From: Anaerosporobacter faecicola
Lineage (GTDB): Bacteria; Bacillota; Clostridia; Lachnospirales; Lachnospiraceae
Length of the DNA stretch: 64,000 nt
Direction of reading: 5' to 3'
NCBI RefSeq assembly: GCF_012070565.1
Contig: NZ_JAAQRO010000029.1
Span: 1 to 64,000 of the forward strand
The notes under the pieces were generated by a model. That model was not told where the DNA came from and did not search any database. It saw only the letters and a list, made by a program, of their open reading frames with translations. The position numbers and the translations under genes were made by a program. Every line of letters starts with the position of its first letter. The stretch's first letter is position 1. Shown here in pieces: positions 29,861 through 38,377 of this stretch.

Positions 29861-30745
29861 TTAAGCATTGTACTTTCGAAGTAAACATACGCCAACAATG
29901 TCAGGACCAGTGTAGGTACCAATTGTCGTCCCAAGAATAAAAATTGGATGTTCTATTGTTTTGTGAATAACCGCAGGAAGTTTGTCGCGTAAAACAGAGG
30001 CATCTTCCATATTTGTACCGGTAATTACACAAAATTCAAAATCCTCATAACGTAGATTTTGACTGCTGAAATATTCAGAGAGCATGTCAGAGATCTTATC
30101 AATTGCTTTTTTAAAGCCTCTAACTTTACCATAAGGTGCTAATTCTCCATCTTCAAGAACAATCAGAGGTTTCAAGTTCAATAAGCTTCCAGCTAAGGCA
30201 GATACTTTACCAATACGTCCGCCCTTCTTGAGGTATTCAAGAGTGCCGAGCGTTAACATAACACGACCGGTTTCTCGTAACTCTAATAATTTAGCAGCAT
30301 TATCAGACAAGGAATAACCAGCTTGCTGCATTTTACCTGCTTCAATTAATAAAAGTCCTTGAGCACCAGTACATAAAATGGAATCAATGACTTCAATCTG
30401 GCTGTCAGGATACTTCTCCATTATGATTGATTTGGCAGTCATTGCAGATTGATGGGAACCACTAAATTTTAATGTTATATTTAAGCAAAGAACATCAAAA
30501 CCATTTTTGATTGCTTCTTCGAATTTATCACAATAATCTTCTACAGAAGGAAGAGATGTTTTGGGATATACACTCTCAGTTGTTAATCGGTGATAAAAAT
30601 CAGCTTTTGTGATCTCAACATTTTCTTTTTGATAAGTAACTTGATCAAAGGAAACATAGAATGGTATGGTTGAGATTTGGTACTGATCTAATAATTCTTG
30701 CGTCAAATCACAGGAACTATCGCTAAATATCTTGTATGGTTTCAT
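29861..30745 (-). CDS. DegV-family fatty-acid-binding protein
   Basis: DegV (FakB-like) proteins bind a fatty acid and present it to the kinase FakA. The 294-residue protein has the N-terminal SDSSCDLT motif, the TSLPS segment (about residue 85), NITLKFSGSHQSA and the C-terminal TGTYTGPDIVGV-like IGTYTGPDIVG, all typical of the family. I chose ATG 30745 since GTGGAGG (inside which the upstream GTG lies) is its ribosome binding site. A minus-strand TATAAT at 30830-30825 with ATTACA 17 nt upstream may be its promoter. No fakA gene is in the window. Confidence 0.9.
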   Translation of the reverse strand: MKPYKIFSDSSCDLTQELLDQYQISTIPFYVSFDQVTYQKENVEITKADFYHRLTTESVYPKTSLPSVEDYCDKFEEAIKNGFDVLCLNITLKFSGSHQSAMTAKSIIMEKYPDSQIEVIDSILCTGAQGLLLIEAGKMQQAGYSLSDNAAKLLELRETGRVMLTLGTLEYLKKGGRIGKVSALAGSLLNLKPLIVLEDGELAPYGKVRGFKKAIDKISDMLSEYFSSQNLRYEDFEFCVITGTNMEDASVLRDKLPAVIHKTIEHPIFILGTTIGTYTGPDIVGVCLLRKYNA

Positions 30746-31047
30746 ATAATCCTCCACTAATACTTCTTATCTATTGACATAGTGTTTCAAGAAAATCTGC
30801 ATCACGTACAAGCAGATACTAGCTATTATATCATAGAATTATAAAAATGTAATTAACTTTATTAACATTAAATAAAGATAACAATGTTGTTTATTACTGG
30901 TGGTAAAATATACACTTATAAAAAATGAAGGATTACAGAGAATATGAGTGTAGAAGGAATGATAAAAGATTCAAAAGAATATTCATTTTACCTTTACAAG
31001 GAGTGAAATTTGGAGAATCTATAAACATGAGTTTGGAGGTAGAAACT
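30746..31047. other. Divergent intergenic region degV / small protein
   Basis: This holds the probable degV promoter on the minus strand (30825-30853). The + strand frame is open from 30925 but I do not consider it coding before 31048. Nothing else is recognised. Confidence 0.4.
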
Positions 31048-31254
31048 ATGTCATTTACAGATCAAGGAGAACTCCCGGTAGGATTTGGTATGTCACTGGC
31101 GCTGGATATGAAAGCTATGTCTAATTTTTCTGCACTTACAGATCGTAAAAAAGAAGAACTCGTTAACTATATTAAGAATTCTACAACAGGATATGAAGCA
31201 AAAGAGCGAATTGTTGAGGTTGTAAACCGTTTACACAACGATACGTATTTTTAA
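31048..31254 (+). CDS. Small protein, distantly like YdeI/OmpD-associated domain
   Basis: The 68-residue protein starts at ATG 31048, 8 nt after GGAGG; an upstream in-frame extension lacks such a site. It reads LPVGFGMSLALDMKAMSNF, then ALTDRKKEELVNYIKNS and ERIVEVVNRL. The pattern of a short helix, F-x-x-L and R-x-x-x-I-x-x-x-x-x-x-L resembles the C-terminal YdeI/OmpD-associated domain, but the match is weak. It is cytoplasmic and acidic-neutral, with no known function. A hairpin (31277-31318) lies between it and the ECF gene promoter. Confidence 0.7.
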   Translation: MSFTDQGELPVGFGMSLALDMKAMSNFSALTDRKKEELVNYIKNSTTGYEAKERIVEVVNRLHNDTYF

Positions 31255-31276
31255 AGAATCAAATATTTGAAGGTAG

Positions 31277-31318
31277 GAGGCAGCAATTATAGATAATCCT
31301 GTGCTATGATTGCTGCCA
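31277..31318 (+). terminator. Hairpin after the small protein gene
   Basis: GGCAGCAAT pairs with ATTGCTGCC across about 23 nt. There is no T-run, so it is a weak terminator at best, but it separates the small gene from the next promoter. Confidence 0.45.
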
Positions 31319-31351
31319 AACTGGCACTGTTAATAATTTGATAATTGGCAT

Positions 31352-31380
31352 TTTACAAGTAGCCAGAAAGTGAGTATACT
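31352..31380 (+). promoter_or_regulatory. Promoter of the ECF S-component gene
   Basis: TTTACA (31352-31357), 17 nt and TATACT (31375-31380) form a good sigma-A promoter. It would start transcription near 31387, giving a 5' leader of about 130 nt. Confidence 0.65.
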
Positions 31381-31395
31381 ACAGAAAATACATAT

Positions 31396-31446
31396 TTTGA
31401 TTTGAGGGTGAAAAGTAAGATTTGTCCTTACTTACACAGAATCAAA
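31396..31446 (+). ncRNA. Candidate structured leader RNA upstream of the ECF S component
   Basis: TTTGATT (31396-31402) pairs with AATCAAA (31440-31446), enclosing a purine-rich internal loop TGAGGGTGAA / ACACAG, then an inner stem AAGTAAG (31413-31419) with CTTACTT (31427-31433) and loop ATTTGTC. It begins about 9 nt after the predicted transcription start. Size and position suit a small riboswitch or attenuator aptamer, and vitamin ECF genes often carry one. I do not recognise the class. Confidence 0.4.
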
Positions 31447-31517
31447 GGTCTTGAATAGCATGTTTACTGAAAGTATAAAACAATTGAACGGCTAAAAGGA
31501 AAGAAAGGAAGAATATT

Positions 31518-32114
31518 ATGGAGAGAAAAAGTATGACAACTAAATTAGCACAAGCAGCGTTATTAGCAGCGTTGTGTTACATAGGATTTCAATTTTTTAA
31601 GTTTGATATTCCCGTAGGAACAGAAAAAACAGCAATACATTTTGGTAATACATTCTGTGTATTAGGTGCTCTTTTATTAGGAGGTGTATGGGGAGGCTTA
31701 GCAGGTGCCGTGGGAATGACCATTGCAGATCTGACTTCTGACTATGTTACATATGCACCTAAAACATTTCTATTAAAATTGTGTATTGGTTTAATCGTTG
31801 GGTTGGTAGCACATAAGATTGCGAAGATTAGTGAAGAGCACAAGAAAGAATATCTTATGAAATGGACGATACTTGCATCAGCAGCGGGAATGGTATTTAA
31901 TATTATTGCAGATCCTATTGTTGGATATTTTTATAAAAGATATTTGCTTGGTATGCAAGCAGACTTAGCAGAGACACTTGCTAAGATAACGGCGATTGCA
32001 ACCGTGGTTAATGCATTAACATCGGTCGCGTTTGCCACAATCTTGTATCTGGCACTCCGACCAGTAATGATTAAGTCAAATCTATTTTTGAGAGTTGATA
32101 AAAAGAACGCATAG
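31518..32114 (+). CDS. ECF transporter S component (vitamin/precursor uptake)
   Basis: The 198-residue protein has five to six hydrophobic segments and the signature of ECF S components of the PF07155 type: a basic N-terminus (TTKLAQAALLAALCYIGFQ), then IHFGNTFCVLGALLLGGVWG and AGAVGMTIADL, and KTFLLKLCIGLIVGLVAHK. S components bind one vitamin or precursor and pair with a shared EcfA/EcfT energy module, none of which is in the window. Substrate is unknown; the preceding leader RNA may reveal it. A terminator follows. Confidence 0.85.
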   Translation: MERKSMTTKLAQAALLAALCYIGFQFFKFDIPVGTEKTAIHFGNTFCVLGALLLGGVWGGLAGAVGMTIADLTSDYVTYAPKTFLLKLCIGLIVGLVAHKIAKISEEHKKEYLMKWTILASAAGMVFNIIADPIVGYFYKRYLLGMQADLAETLAKITAIATVVNALTSVAFATILYLALRPVMIKSNLFLRVDKKNA

Positions 32115-32208
32115 TGGAAGACAATAAAGAAGATATATACAAGAGGAGATATAAAAGAAGAAATAAAAGAAAATATAAATGTTAATAAAAAGAAAATAAA
32201 AAACCGAT

Positions 32209-32250
32209 AAAACACTATGTACTGGGTAAACTAAGTAGGTAGTGTTTTTT
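32209..32250 (+). terminator. Terminator after the ECF S component
   Basis: AAAACACTA (32209-32217) pairs with TAGTGTTTT (32240-32248) and continues into a T-run. The purine-rich stretch before it (32115-32205) is non-coding. Confidence 0.8.
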
Positions 32251-32424
32251 ATATCCATTCATTTTACCGCAAAGTTTTACAGATGTATAGAAATGGAGAT
32301 GAGAAAAAGTTTACATTGTTTCTCTTATAAACAGAAGGTAAAGTAATAGGAATACAATAAAATAAGATAAATCTATAATTTTTGATAGGATACTGAAGAA
32401 AATTGTAGAAATTGAAAAATTCCT

Positions 32425-32453
32425 TTGATTTAATTATATAATGCGTATATAAT
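32425..32453 (+). promoter_or_regulatory. Probable mbl promoter
   Basis: TTGATT (32425-32430), 17 nt and TATAAT (32448-32453) lie about 100 nt before the mbl start. The rest of 32251-32551 is AT-rich and shows nothing else. Confidence 0.6.
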
Positions 32454-32551
32454 AAGAATGAGAATGTTTAATTAGTTGAATAATGGAAAAAATTAGATGA
32501 CAACTGTAAGATAAATAGAAATAAAACGGAGTAGTTTGAAAGGAGATTTAT

Positions 32552-33541
32552 ATGTTGGGCAGTGATATTGGTATTGATTTGGGAACAGCAAGTGTACTAG
32601 TCTACATCAAAGGAAAAGGTGTTGTATTGAAGGAGCCTTCAGTTGTGGCATTCGATAGAGATACGAATAAGATCAAAGCAATTGGTGAAGAGGCAAGATT
32701 AATGTTAGGTAGAACGCCTGGTAACATTGTAGCAGTTCGTCCTTTAAGACAGGGCGTTATCTCTGATTATACAGTAACAGAGAAGATGTTAAAGTATTTT
32801 ATTCAAAAAGCAGTTGGTAAACAACGTTTTAGAAAACCAAGAATCAGCGTATGTGTACCTAGTCAGGTAACAGAAGTTGAGAAAAAGGCAGTAGAAGATG
32901 CAACGTACCAAGCTGGTGCAAGAGATGTTGCAATTATAGAAGAACCAATTGCAGCAGCAATCGGCGCAGGAATTGATATTGCAAGACCATGTGGTAACAT
33001 GATCGTAGATATCGGTGGTGGTACAACCGATATAGCAGTAATCTCTTTAGGTGGTACAGTAGTAAGTACTTCAATTAAGATTGCTGGTGATGATTTCGAC
33101 GAAGCAATCGTTCGCTATATGCGTAAGAAACATAATTTATTGATTGGTGAAAGAACAGCGGAAGATATTAAGATTAAGATTGGATCTGCTTATAGAAGAC
33201 CAGAAGTTGCTACATTAGATGTACGTGGACGTAACTTAGTAACTGGTTTACCAAAAACAATTACAGTGACTTCTGATGAAACAGAGGAAGCATTAAAAGA
33301 AACAACTTCACAAATTGTAGAAGCAGTGCACAGTGTTTTAGAGAAGACTCCACCTGAATTAGCAGCAGATATCGCTGATCGTGGTATTGTATTAACTGGT
33401 GGTGGATGTTTATTATATGGATTAGAGCAATTAATTGAAGAAAAGACGGGAATCAATACGATGACAGCAGAAGAACCAATGACAGCTGTAGCAATTGGTA
33501 CAGGTAAATTCGTTGAATTCTTAAGTGGTAAGAGAGAATAG
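32552..33541 (+). CDS. mbl: MreB-family cell-shape actin (Mbl)
   Basis: The 329-residue bacterial actin polymerises under the membrane and guides side-wall peptidoglycan synthesis. ATP-fold motifs are clear: phosphate-1 DIGIDLGTASVLVYI, phosphate-2 VDIGGGTTDIAVIS and adenosine motif IVLTGGGCLLYGLEQ. It is followed by two flagellar rod genes, the order mbl-flhO-flhP of Bacillus subtilis, so I name it mbl rather than mreB. No mreC/mreD is adjacent. AAAGGAG precedes the ATG. Confidence 0.88.
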   Translation: MLGSDIGIDLGTASVLVYIKGKGVVLKEPSVVAFDRDTNKIKAIGEEARLMLGRTPGNIVAVRPLRQGVISDYTVTEKMLKYFIQKAVGKQRFRKPRISVCVPSQVTEVEKKAVEDATYQAGARDVAIIEEPIAAAIGAGIDIARPCGNMIVDIGGGTTDIAVISLGGTVVSTSIKIAGDDFDEAIVRYMRKKHNLLIGERTAEDIKIKIGSAYRRPEVATLDVRGRNLVTGLPKTITVTSDETEEALKETTSQIVEAVHSVLEKTPPELAADIADRGIVLTGGGCLLYGLEQLIEEKTGINTMTAEEPMTAVAIGTGKFVEFLSGKRE

Positions 33542-33558
33542 AAGGATACAAGGACAGA

Positions 33559-33587
33559 AAGAGAAACTCGCGAAGCGTGTTTCTCTT
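33559..33587 (+). repeat. Hairpin repeat (AAACTCGC-GAA-GCGTGTTT), copy 1
   Basis: AAGAGAAACTCGC pairs with GCGTGTTTCTCTT around a GAA loop, one T-T mismatch. The same core recurs at 58261-58285 with a different outer stem that still pairs. It lies just after mbl. Confidence 0.65.
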
Positions 33588-33706
33588 CGTTCACTTTATG
33601 AGAAATAGATAATTTGCACTATAAAGGTTTACGAAAAAAAAGACGAAATATAGGATAAGGAGTAGTGTCAATAGTGACCTATAGATTATGGTAGGAGGTA
33701 TTAAGT

Positions 33707-34480
33707 TTGGTTAGAGGTTTATATACTGCTTATACAGGAATGATCAATGAGCAGAAACGATTAGATACAATCAGTAATAACTTAGCCAATGCAGCTACAA
33801 TTGGTTATAAGAAAGAAAATGTTACAAGCCAAGCATTTGAAGAAGCATTAACAATAAAGATTAATGATGGTTCTGAAGCCTATGCAAATCGTCCTATTGG
33901 TACGATGAGCCTAGGAGTACGATTAGGTGAATACTATACAGATTATACACAAGGTTCATTCCGAGAAACTGGTAATACATATGATCTGGCAATAGAAGGT
34001 GATGGATTCTTCACCGTATCTGTAACAGACAAGTATGGTAATGAACATATTAAGTATACAAGAGATGGATCATTTAAGATGACACAAGATGGATACGTGG
34101 TAGATGCTTATGGAAACCATTTGCAAGGAGACGGTGGAGATATTCAAATTCCAACGGATGCACAAGAGGTTACGATTGGTGTAGATGGTTCGATTTACGC
34201 AGATCGTCAGTATGTTGGAAAGGTAACGATTACTGATTTTGAGGATTATAATTTCCTTGAAAAATCAGGAGACAATTACTATAGTCCAGTAGACGGTGCA
34301 ATAACAAAAGAATCTACAAGTATCATTCGTCAAGGTTATACAGAACAATCCAATGTAAATGTAATCTCTGAGATGGTTAGTTTGATCAATATAACGAGAG
34401 CTTATGAAGCTGGTCAAAAGGTTATTAAGACACAGGATCAATTACTTGATCAGACAGTAAATCAAGTAGGAAAAGTATAA
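33707..34480 (+). CDS. flhO: Flagellar rod protein FlhO (FlgF/FlgG type)
   Basis: The 257-residue protein has the family N-terminal motif (RGLYTAYTGMINEQKRLDTI, SNNLANAATIGYK), the central EGDGFFTV motif and the C-terminal helix SEMVSLINITRAYEAGQKVI of rod/hook proteins. It is exported by the flagellar type III apparatus and forms the rod. It starts at TTG 33707, 8 nt after AGGAGG (33693-33698); the usual M-x-R-G-L start fits this. It lies between mbl and a second rod gene, as in B. subtilis. Confidence 0.9.
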   Translation: MVRGLYTAYTGMINEQKRLDTISNNLANAATIGYKKENVTSQAFEEALTIKINDGSEAYANRPIGTMSLGVRLGEYYTDYTQGSFRETGNTYDLAIEGDGFFTVSVTDKYGNEHIKYTRDGSFKMTQDGYVVDAYGNHLQGDGGDIQIPTDAQEVTIGVDGSIYADRQYVGKVTITDFEDYNFLEKSGDNYYSPVDGAITKESTSIIRQGYTEQSNVNVISEMVSLINITRAYEAGQKVIKTQDQLLDQTVNQVGKV

Positions 34481-34528
34481 GTTCATAATTAAGATAGAGT
34501 ATATAATGATTAGAAAGAGGTGTTTATT

Positions 34529-35341
34529 ATGATGCGTTCTTTGTGGACAGCTTCATCAGGTATGATTTCGCAACAGACAAATGTTGATACAATCGCCAAT
34601 AACTTAGCCAATGTTAATACCGTTGGATATAAGAAAGAATCTGCAGAATTTAAGACATTGTTATATCAAACAATTCAAGAGAAAACAACCGATAACAATG
34701 GTAATCCAAAGCCGACTTCCGCACAAGTTGGTTTAGGTGTTCGAAACTCAGCAATTTCTACGTATTATACACAAGGACCTTTACAGGAAACTGGTAATAC
34801 ATATGATTTTGCAATTCAAGGCTCTGGATTCTTCATGATTCAGATGCCAGATGGTTCTGTAGGTTACACAAGAAGTGGTTCCTTTAATCTCTCTATGGGA
34901 AGTGAAGGAATGGTACTTGCTACTTCAAGTGGTAATCCTGTATTAGATGTTAATGGAAATAAGATTGTATTCGGTAAAGAATATGATCCAGCGAAATTAA
35001 CAGTAGATGCTAACGGAAACTTCTGTTATCCAGATGAAAAAAACAATGCACAGCCAATTGATATAACCATTGGTGTTGCACAGTTCAACAACCCAGCAGG
35101 TTTATTAAAGTCTTCTGATAGTATTGTAAAAGAAACGGCTGCATCAGGCGAAGCAGTTTGGGGTGTGAATGCTTTAGCAAATGCCAATGTAACCATTAAA
35201 CAAGGATATGTGGAAGGATCAAATGTACAGACTGCAGATGAAATGGTTAATTTGATCGTTGCACAAAGAGCATATGAGATGAATTCTAAGATTATCACAG
35301 CATCCGATGAGATGTTACAACAAGCAAATAATCTAAGATAG
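34529..35341 (+). CDS. flhP: Flagellar rod protein FlhP (FlgG type)
   Basis: This 270-residue rod protein opens MMRSLWTASSGMISQQ, then TIANNLANVNTVGYKK, with QGSGFFMI centrally and ADEMVNLIVAQRAYEMNSK at the end, the standard FlgG-type layout. I take ATG 34529 since AAAGAGGTG (34514-34522) precedes it; ATG 34532 is equally possible. It follows flhO after 48 nt and precedes a rod-binding protein gene after 26 nt, forming one flagellar rod operon with mbl. Confidence 0.92.
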   Translation: MMRSLWTASSGMISQQTNVDTIANNLANVNTVGYKKESAEFKTLLYQTIQEKTTDNNGNPKPTSAQVGLGVRNSAISTYYTQGPLQETGNTYDFAIQGSGFFMIQMPDGSVGYTRSGSFNLSMGSEGMVLATSSGNPVLDVNGNKIVFGKEYDPAKLTVDANGNFCYPDEKNNAQPIDITIGVAQFNNPAGLLKSSDSIVKETAASGEAVWGVNALANANVTIKQGYVEGSNVQTADEMVNLIVAQRAYEMNSKIITASDEMLQQANNLR

Positions 35342-35367
35342 TAGATCTGATAAGGCAGGTGTAGAGA

Positions 35368-35715
35368 ATGAGTTCATCAATTGATTCTTTAGCTGCATAT
35401 ACAAGTACGATGTCAGAAATCAATCGACAGAATACCCAAGCAACGCAGTTAAAAGATAAATTAAGCAATACAAGTACAGAAACGGCTACAGATTCTGAAT
35501 TAATGGATGTGTGTAAGGATTTTGAAGCATATTTGGTAGAACAGGTATTCAAATCAATGAAGACGAGCATGGTACCAGAAAGCGAAGATGATAACAACGA
35601 ATACATGCAGTATTTTGGTGATACGATCTATAAGGAATATGCAGAGAATCTTAGTGAAACTGGTGAATTAGGAATTGCACAGATGTTATACGAATCGATG
35701 AAACGGCAACAATAA
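35368..35715 (+). CDS. FlgJ-like rod-binding protein
   Basis: The 115-residue protein matches the rod-binding domain of FlgJ: CKDFEAYLVEQVFKSMKTSM, then YKEYAENLSETGELGIAQML. It lacks the muramidase domain present in proteobacterial FlgJ, as is usual in Firmicutes. It probably caps or chaperones rod assembly during growth through the wall. It is the last gene of the mbl-flagellar unit, followed by a strong terminator. Confidence 0.88.
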   Translation: MSSSIDSLAAYTSTMSEINRQNTQATQLKDKLSNTSTETATDSELMDVCKDFEAYLVEQVFKSMKTSMVPESEDDNNEYMQYFGDTIYKEYAENLSETGELGIAQMLYESMKRQQ

Positions 35716-35722
35716 TAAAAGA

Positions 35723-35765
35723 GAGGCTATTGTTTACAACTACGGTTGTGATAATAGCCTTTTTT
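35723..35765 (+). terminator. Terminator of the mbl-flagellar rod unit
   Basis: AGGCTATT (35723-35730) pairs with AATAGCCT (35753-35760), with an inner CAA/TTG stem, followed by TTTTT. It sits 8 nt after the stop codon. Confidence 0.92.
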
Positions 35766-36003
35766 ATGTACTAGGGTTTGGGTGTCAAAAGCCCTTATTT
35801 ATTTTGAGGTCCGTCAATTTGCACAATTTAAGTTTGTCTACATGTAATACAGGATATCGTTCACTCCGGGTACGCTCAGTTAATAACGAAACGATATACG
35901 TATGGGAGGGAGCGCATTATAGAAGCGAAAGGGACACGAAATAAAATAGGAAGTGTACAAGTCTTGCAGGGTTGATTGATACTAGGTATAATGAAAGTAA
36001 TGA
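35766..36003. other. Gene-free region before recD2, possible degenerate repeat
   Basis: A short hairpin (TACTAGGG...CCCTTATT, 35769-35800) right after the terminator resembles the left hairpin of the dispersed element but the core is not recognisable. ATATCGTT near 35853 and AACGATAT near 35888 form a longer inverted repeat. No gene is seen. Confidence 0.35.
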
Positions 36004-36027
36004 TTGATTAATTTGGAGGAAATGGTT

Positions 36028-38247
36028 TTGGCTGAAACATTACAAGGGTATGTAGAGAAAATTGTATATCGTAACCAGGAGAATGGATATACCGTTCTAA
36101 GTCTAACAGGAGAAGAGGATGACATAACTTGTGTGGGAAGCTTCCCGTTTATTAATGAAGGAGAATATGTCCAATTAGAGGGGAATTATATTTCTCATCA
36201 GATTTATGGAGAACAATTTCAAGTCCAAAGTTATGAAATTAAGGAACCGGAAGATATGATGTCAATGGAACGGTATCTGGGGTCAGGTGCAATCAAAGGA
36301 ATTGGAGTTGCCCTTGCGGCAAGAATCATTCGGAAGTTCAAGGAAGATACCTTTCGGATTATTGAGCAGGAACCAGAACGACTAGCTGAGGTTAAAGGAA
36401 TTAGTGTATCCAAGGCCCAGGAGATTGCGACACAATTCGAAGATAAAAAAGAATTACGAGATGCCATGTTATTCTTACAGAAATATGGAATAACCAATAA
36501 TTTGGCTGTTAAAATCTATAAACAGTATGGAAGTCGAATGTACGATGTAATTCGAGATAACCCATATAAATTAGCGGACGACATTAGCGGAGTCGGGTTT
36601 CGTATTGCAGATGAAATTGCATCGAAAGTTGGAATTACTGGGGATGCAGAATATAGAATCAAAGCTGGCGTGCTCTATGTTCTTCAACAGGCTGCTCAGA
36701 ATGGAAATGTCTATCTTCCAATGGAAATACTAGTTGCAAAAACAGCGCAGATTCTTATTATAGAACCAGACAAAATCGAAGATCACATAATGGATATGAT
36801 GATTGATAAGCGGGTAATCATTCAAGAAGTACAACAGAAAAAGGTGGTGTACAATACATTTTATTACTATAGTGAATTGAATGTTGCTCGTATGCTACAT
36901 GATCTGAATGAACAATATGATATTGCCATACCAGAGCTTGAAAAGAGAATTAGAAAGATTGAACAGCAGGAGAAAATTGAATTAGATGAAATGCAACGAG
37001 ATGCAGTGGTAGAGGCTGTTCGAAATGGTGTTCTTATTATTACAGGAGGTCCGGGAACAGGTAAGACGACTACGATTAATACTATTATCAAATTCTTTGA
37101 GGCAGAGGGATTAGACTTCTTATTGGCTGCTCCTACAGGACGTGCTGCTAAGCGTATGAGTGAAACAACAGGATATGAAGCTCAAACCATTCATCGGTTA
37201 TTAGAATTATCTGGAGCACCGGATGATTCCAATACAAGGCTGAATTTTGAAAGAAATGAAGAAAACCCATTAGAAGCAGATGCCATTATCATTGATGAGA
37301 TGTCTATGGTGGATATTAGTCTAATGTTGGCGTTACTCCGTGCAATTACTGTGGGAACGCGCATAATTTTAGTGGGGGATGTCAACCAGTTACCATCAGT
37401 TGGACCAGGTAACGTATTAAAAGATATAATAACCTCCAACGCATTTCATGTTGTAAAGTTGAATAAGATTTTCCGTCAAGCAACAGAGAGTGACATTATT
37501 GTAAATGCACATAAGATCAACCGTGGTGATACGATAATGTTAGATAATAAAAGTAAAGATTTCTTTATGTTAAAAAGAGATGATGTTACAGTGATCATTC
37601 AAGTAATGCTCACGTTAATCAAGTATAAGATGCCGAAGTATGTCAATGCGCGACCTTATGATATTCAGGTATTAACGCCAATGAGAAAAGGAGAATTGGG
37701 AGTAGAAAAGCTTAATCTAGTATTGCAGAAGTATCTTAATCCAGCAGAGACAGGGAAAAGAGAAAAAGAGATAGCAGGAAGGATTTTTCGAGAAGGCGAC
37801 AAGGTAATGCAGATCAAGAACAACTACCAGATGGAATGGGAATGCAAAAGCCAATTTGGACTCTCTTTTGAAAAGGGAATGGGCGTATTTAATGGAGATA
37901 CAGGTATTATTAAGGAGATTAATTTATTCTCAGAGATTATAACAGTAGTATTTGATGAGATTCGTTATGTAGAGTATTCCTTCCAACAAGTAGACGAGTT
38001 GGAACTTGCGTATGCCATCACCATTCATAAATCACAGGGTAGCGAATACCCAGCAGTAATCATACCATTGTTGTCTGGTCCTAAGATGCTGCTACATCGA
38101 AATCTGCTATATACTGCTGTAACTCGTGCTAGAAGTTGTGTTACAATTGTGGGAAGCAGTAAACTAGTACAGACAATGATTGATAATGTAAGCGAGCAGG
38201 AACGATTTACCAGCCTAGATGACAGATTAAGAGAAATTAACAAGTAG
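36028..38247 (+). CDS. recD2: RecD-like (RecD2) ATP-dependent DNA helicase
   Basis: The roughly 739-residue helicase unwinds DNA 5'-3' outside RecBCD. It has an N-terminal OB-like domain, helix-hairpin-helix repeats (VKGISVSKAQEIA, YKLADDISGVGFRIADEIA), Walker A GGPGTGKTTTI (about residue 340), Walker B IIDEMSMVD, motif III GDVNQLPSVGPG and the C-terminal motif AYAITIHKSQGSEYPAVIIP. I prefer TTG 36028, 7 nt after GGAGGA; ATG 36022 is too close to the site. It precedes comF by about 130 nt. Confidence 0.93.
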   Translation: MAETLQGYVEKIVYRNQENGYTVLSLTGEEDDITCVGSFPFINEGEYVQLEGNYISHQIYGEQFQVQSYEIKEPEDMMSMERYLGSGAIKGIGVALAARIIRKFKEDTFRIIEQEPERLAEVKGISVSKAQEIATQFEDKKELRDAMLFLQKYGITNNLAVKIYKQYGSRMYDVIRDNPYKLADDISGVGFRIADEIASKVGITGDAEYRIKAGVLYVLQQAAQNGNVYLPMEILVAKTAQILIIEPDKIEDHIMDMMIDKRVIIQEVQQKKVVYNTFYYYSELNVARMLHDLNEQYDIAIPELEKRIRKIEQQEKIELDEMQRDAVVEAVRNGVLIITGGPGTGKTTTINTIIKFFEAEGLDFLLAAPTGRAAKRMSETTGYEAQTIHRLLELSGAPDDSNTRLNFERNEENPLEADAIIIDEMSMVDISLMLALLRAITVGTRIILVGDVNQLPSVGPGNVLKDIITSNAFHVVKLNKIFRQATESDIIVNAHKINRGDTIMLDNKSKDFFMLKRDDVTVIIQVMLTLIKYKMPKYVNARPYDIQVLTPMRKGELGVEKLNLVLQKYLNPAETGKREKEIAGRIFREGDKVMQIKNNYQMEWECKSQFGLSFEKGMGVFNGDTGIIKEINLFSEIITVVFDEIRYVEYSFQQVDELELAYAITIHKSQGSEYPAVIIPLLSGPKMLLHRNLLYTAVTRARSCVTIVGSSKLVQTMIDNVSEQERFTSLDDRLREINK

Positions 38248-38377
38248 GTAATTAGTAACAATTGGAGTAGAAAACAGTAGAAAATATTGTAATTTGAGTA
38301 ATTTAATGATGCATTCTCTTGCCATATGTTGTATAATGACGATATAGTATGATACATGGTAGAAGGGGAGAGAGACG

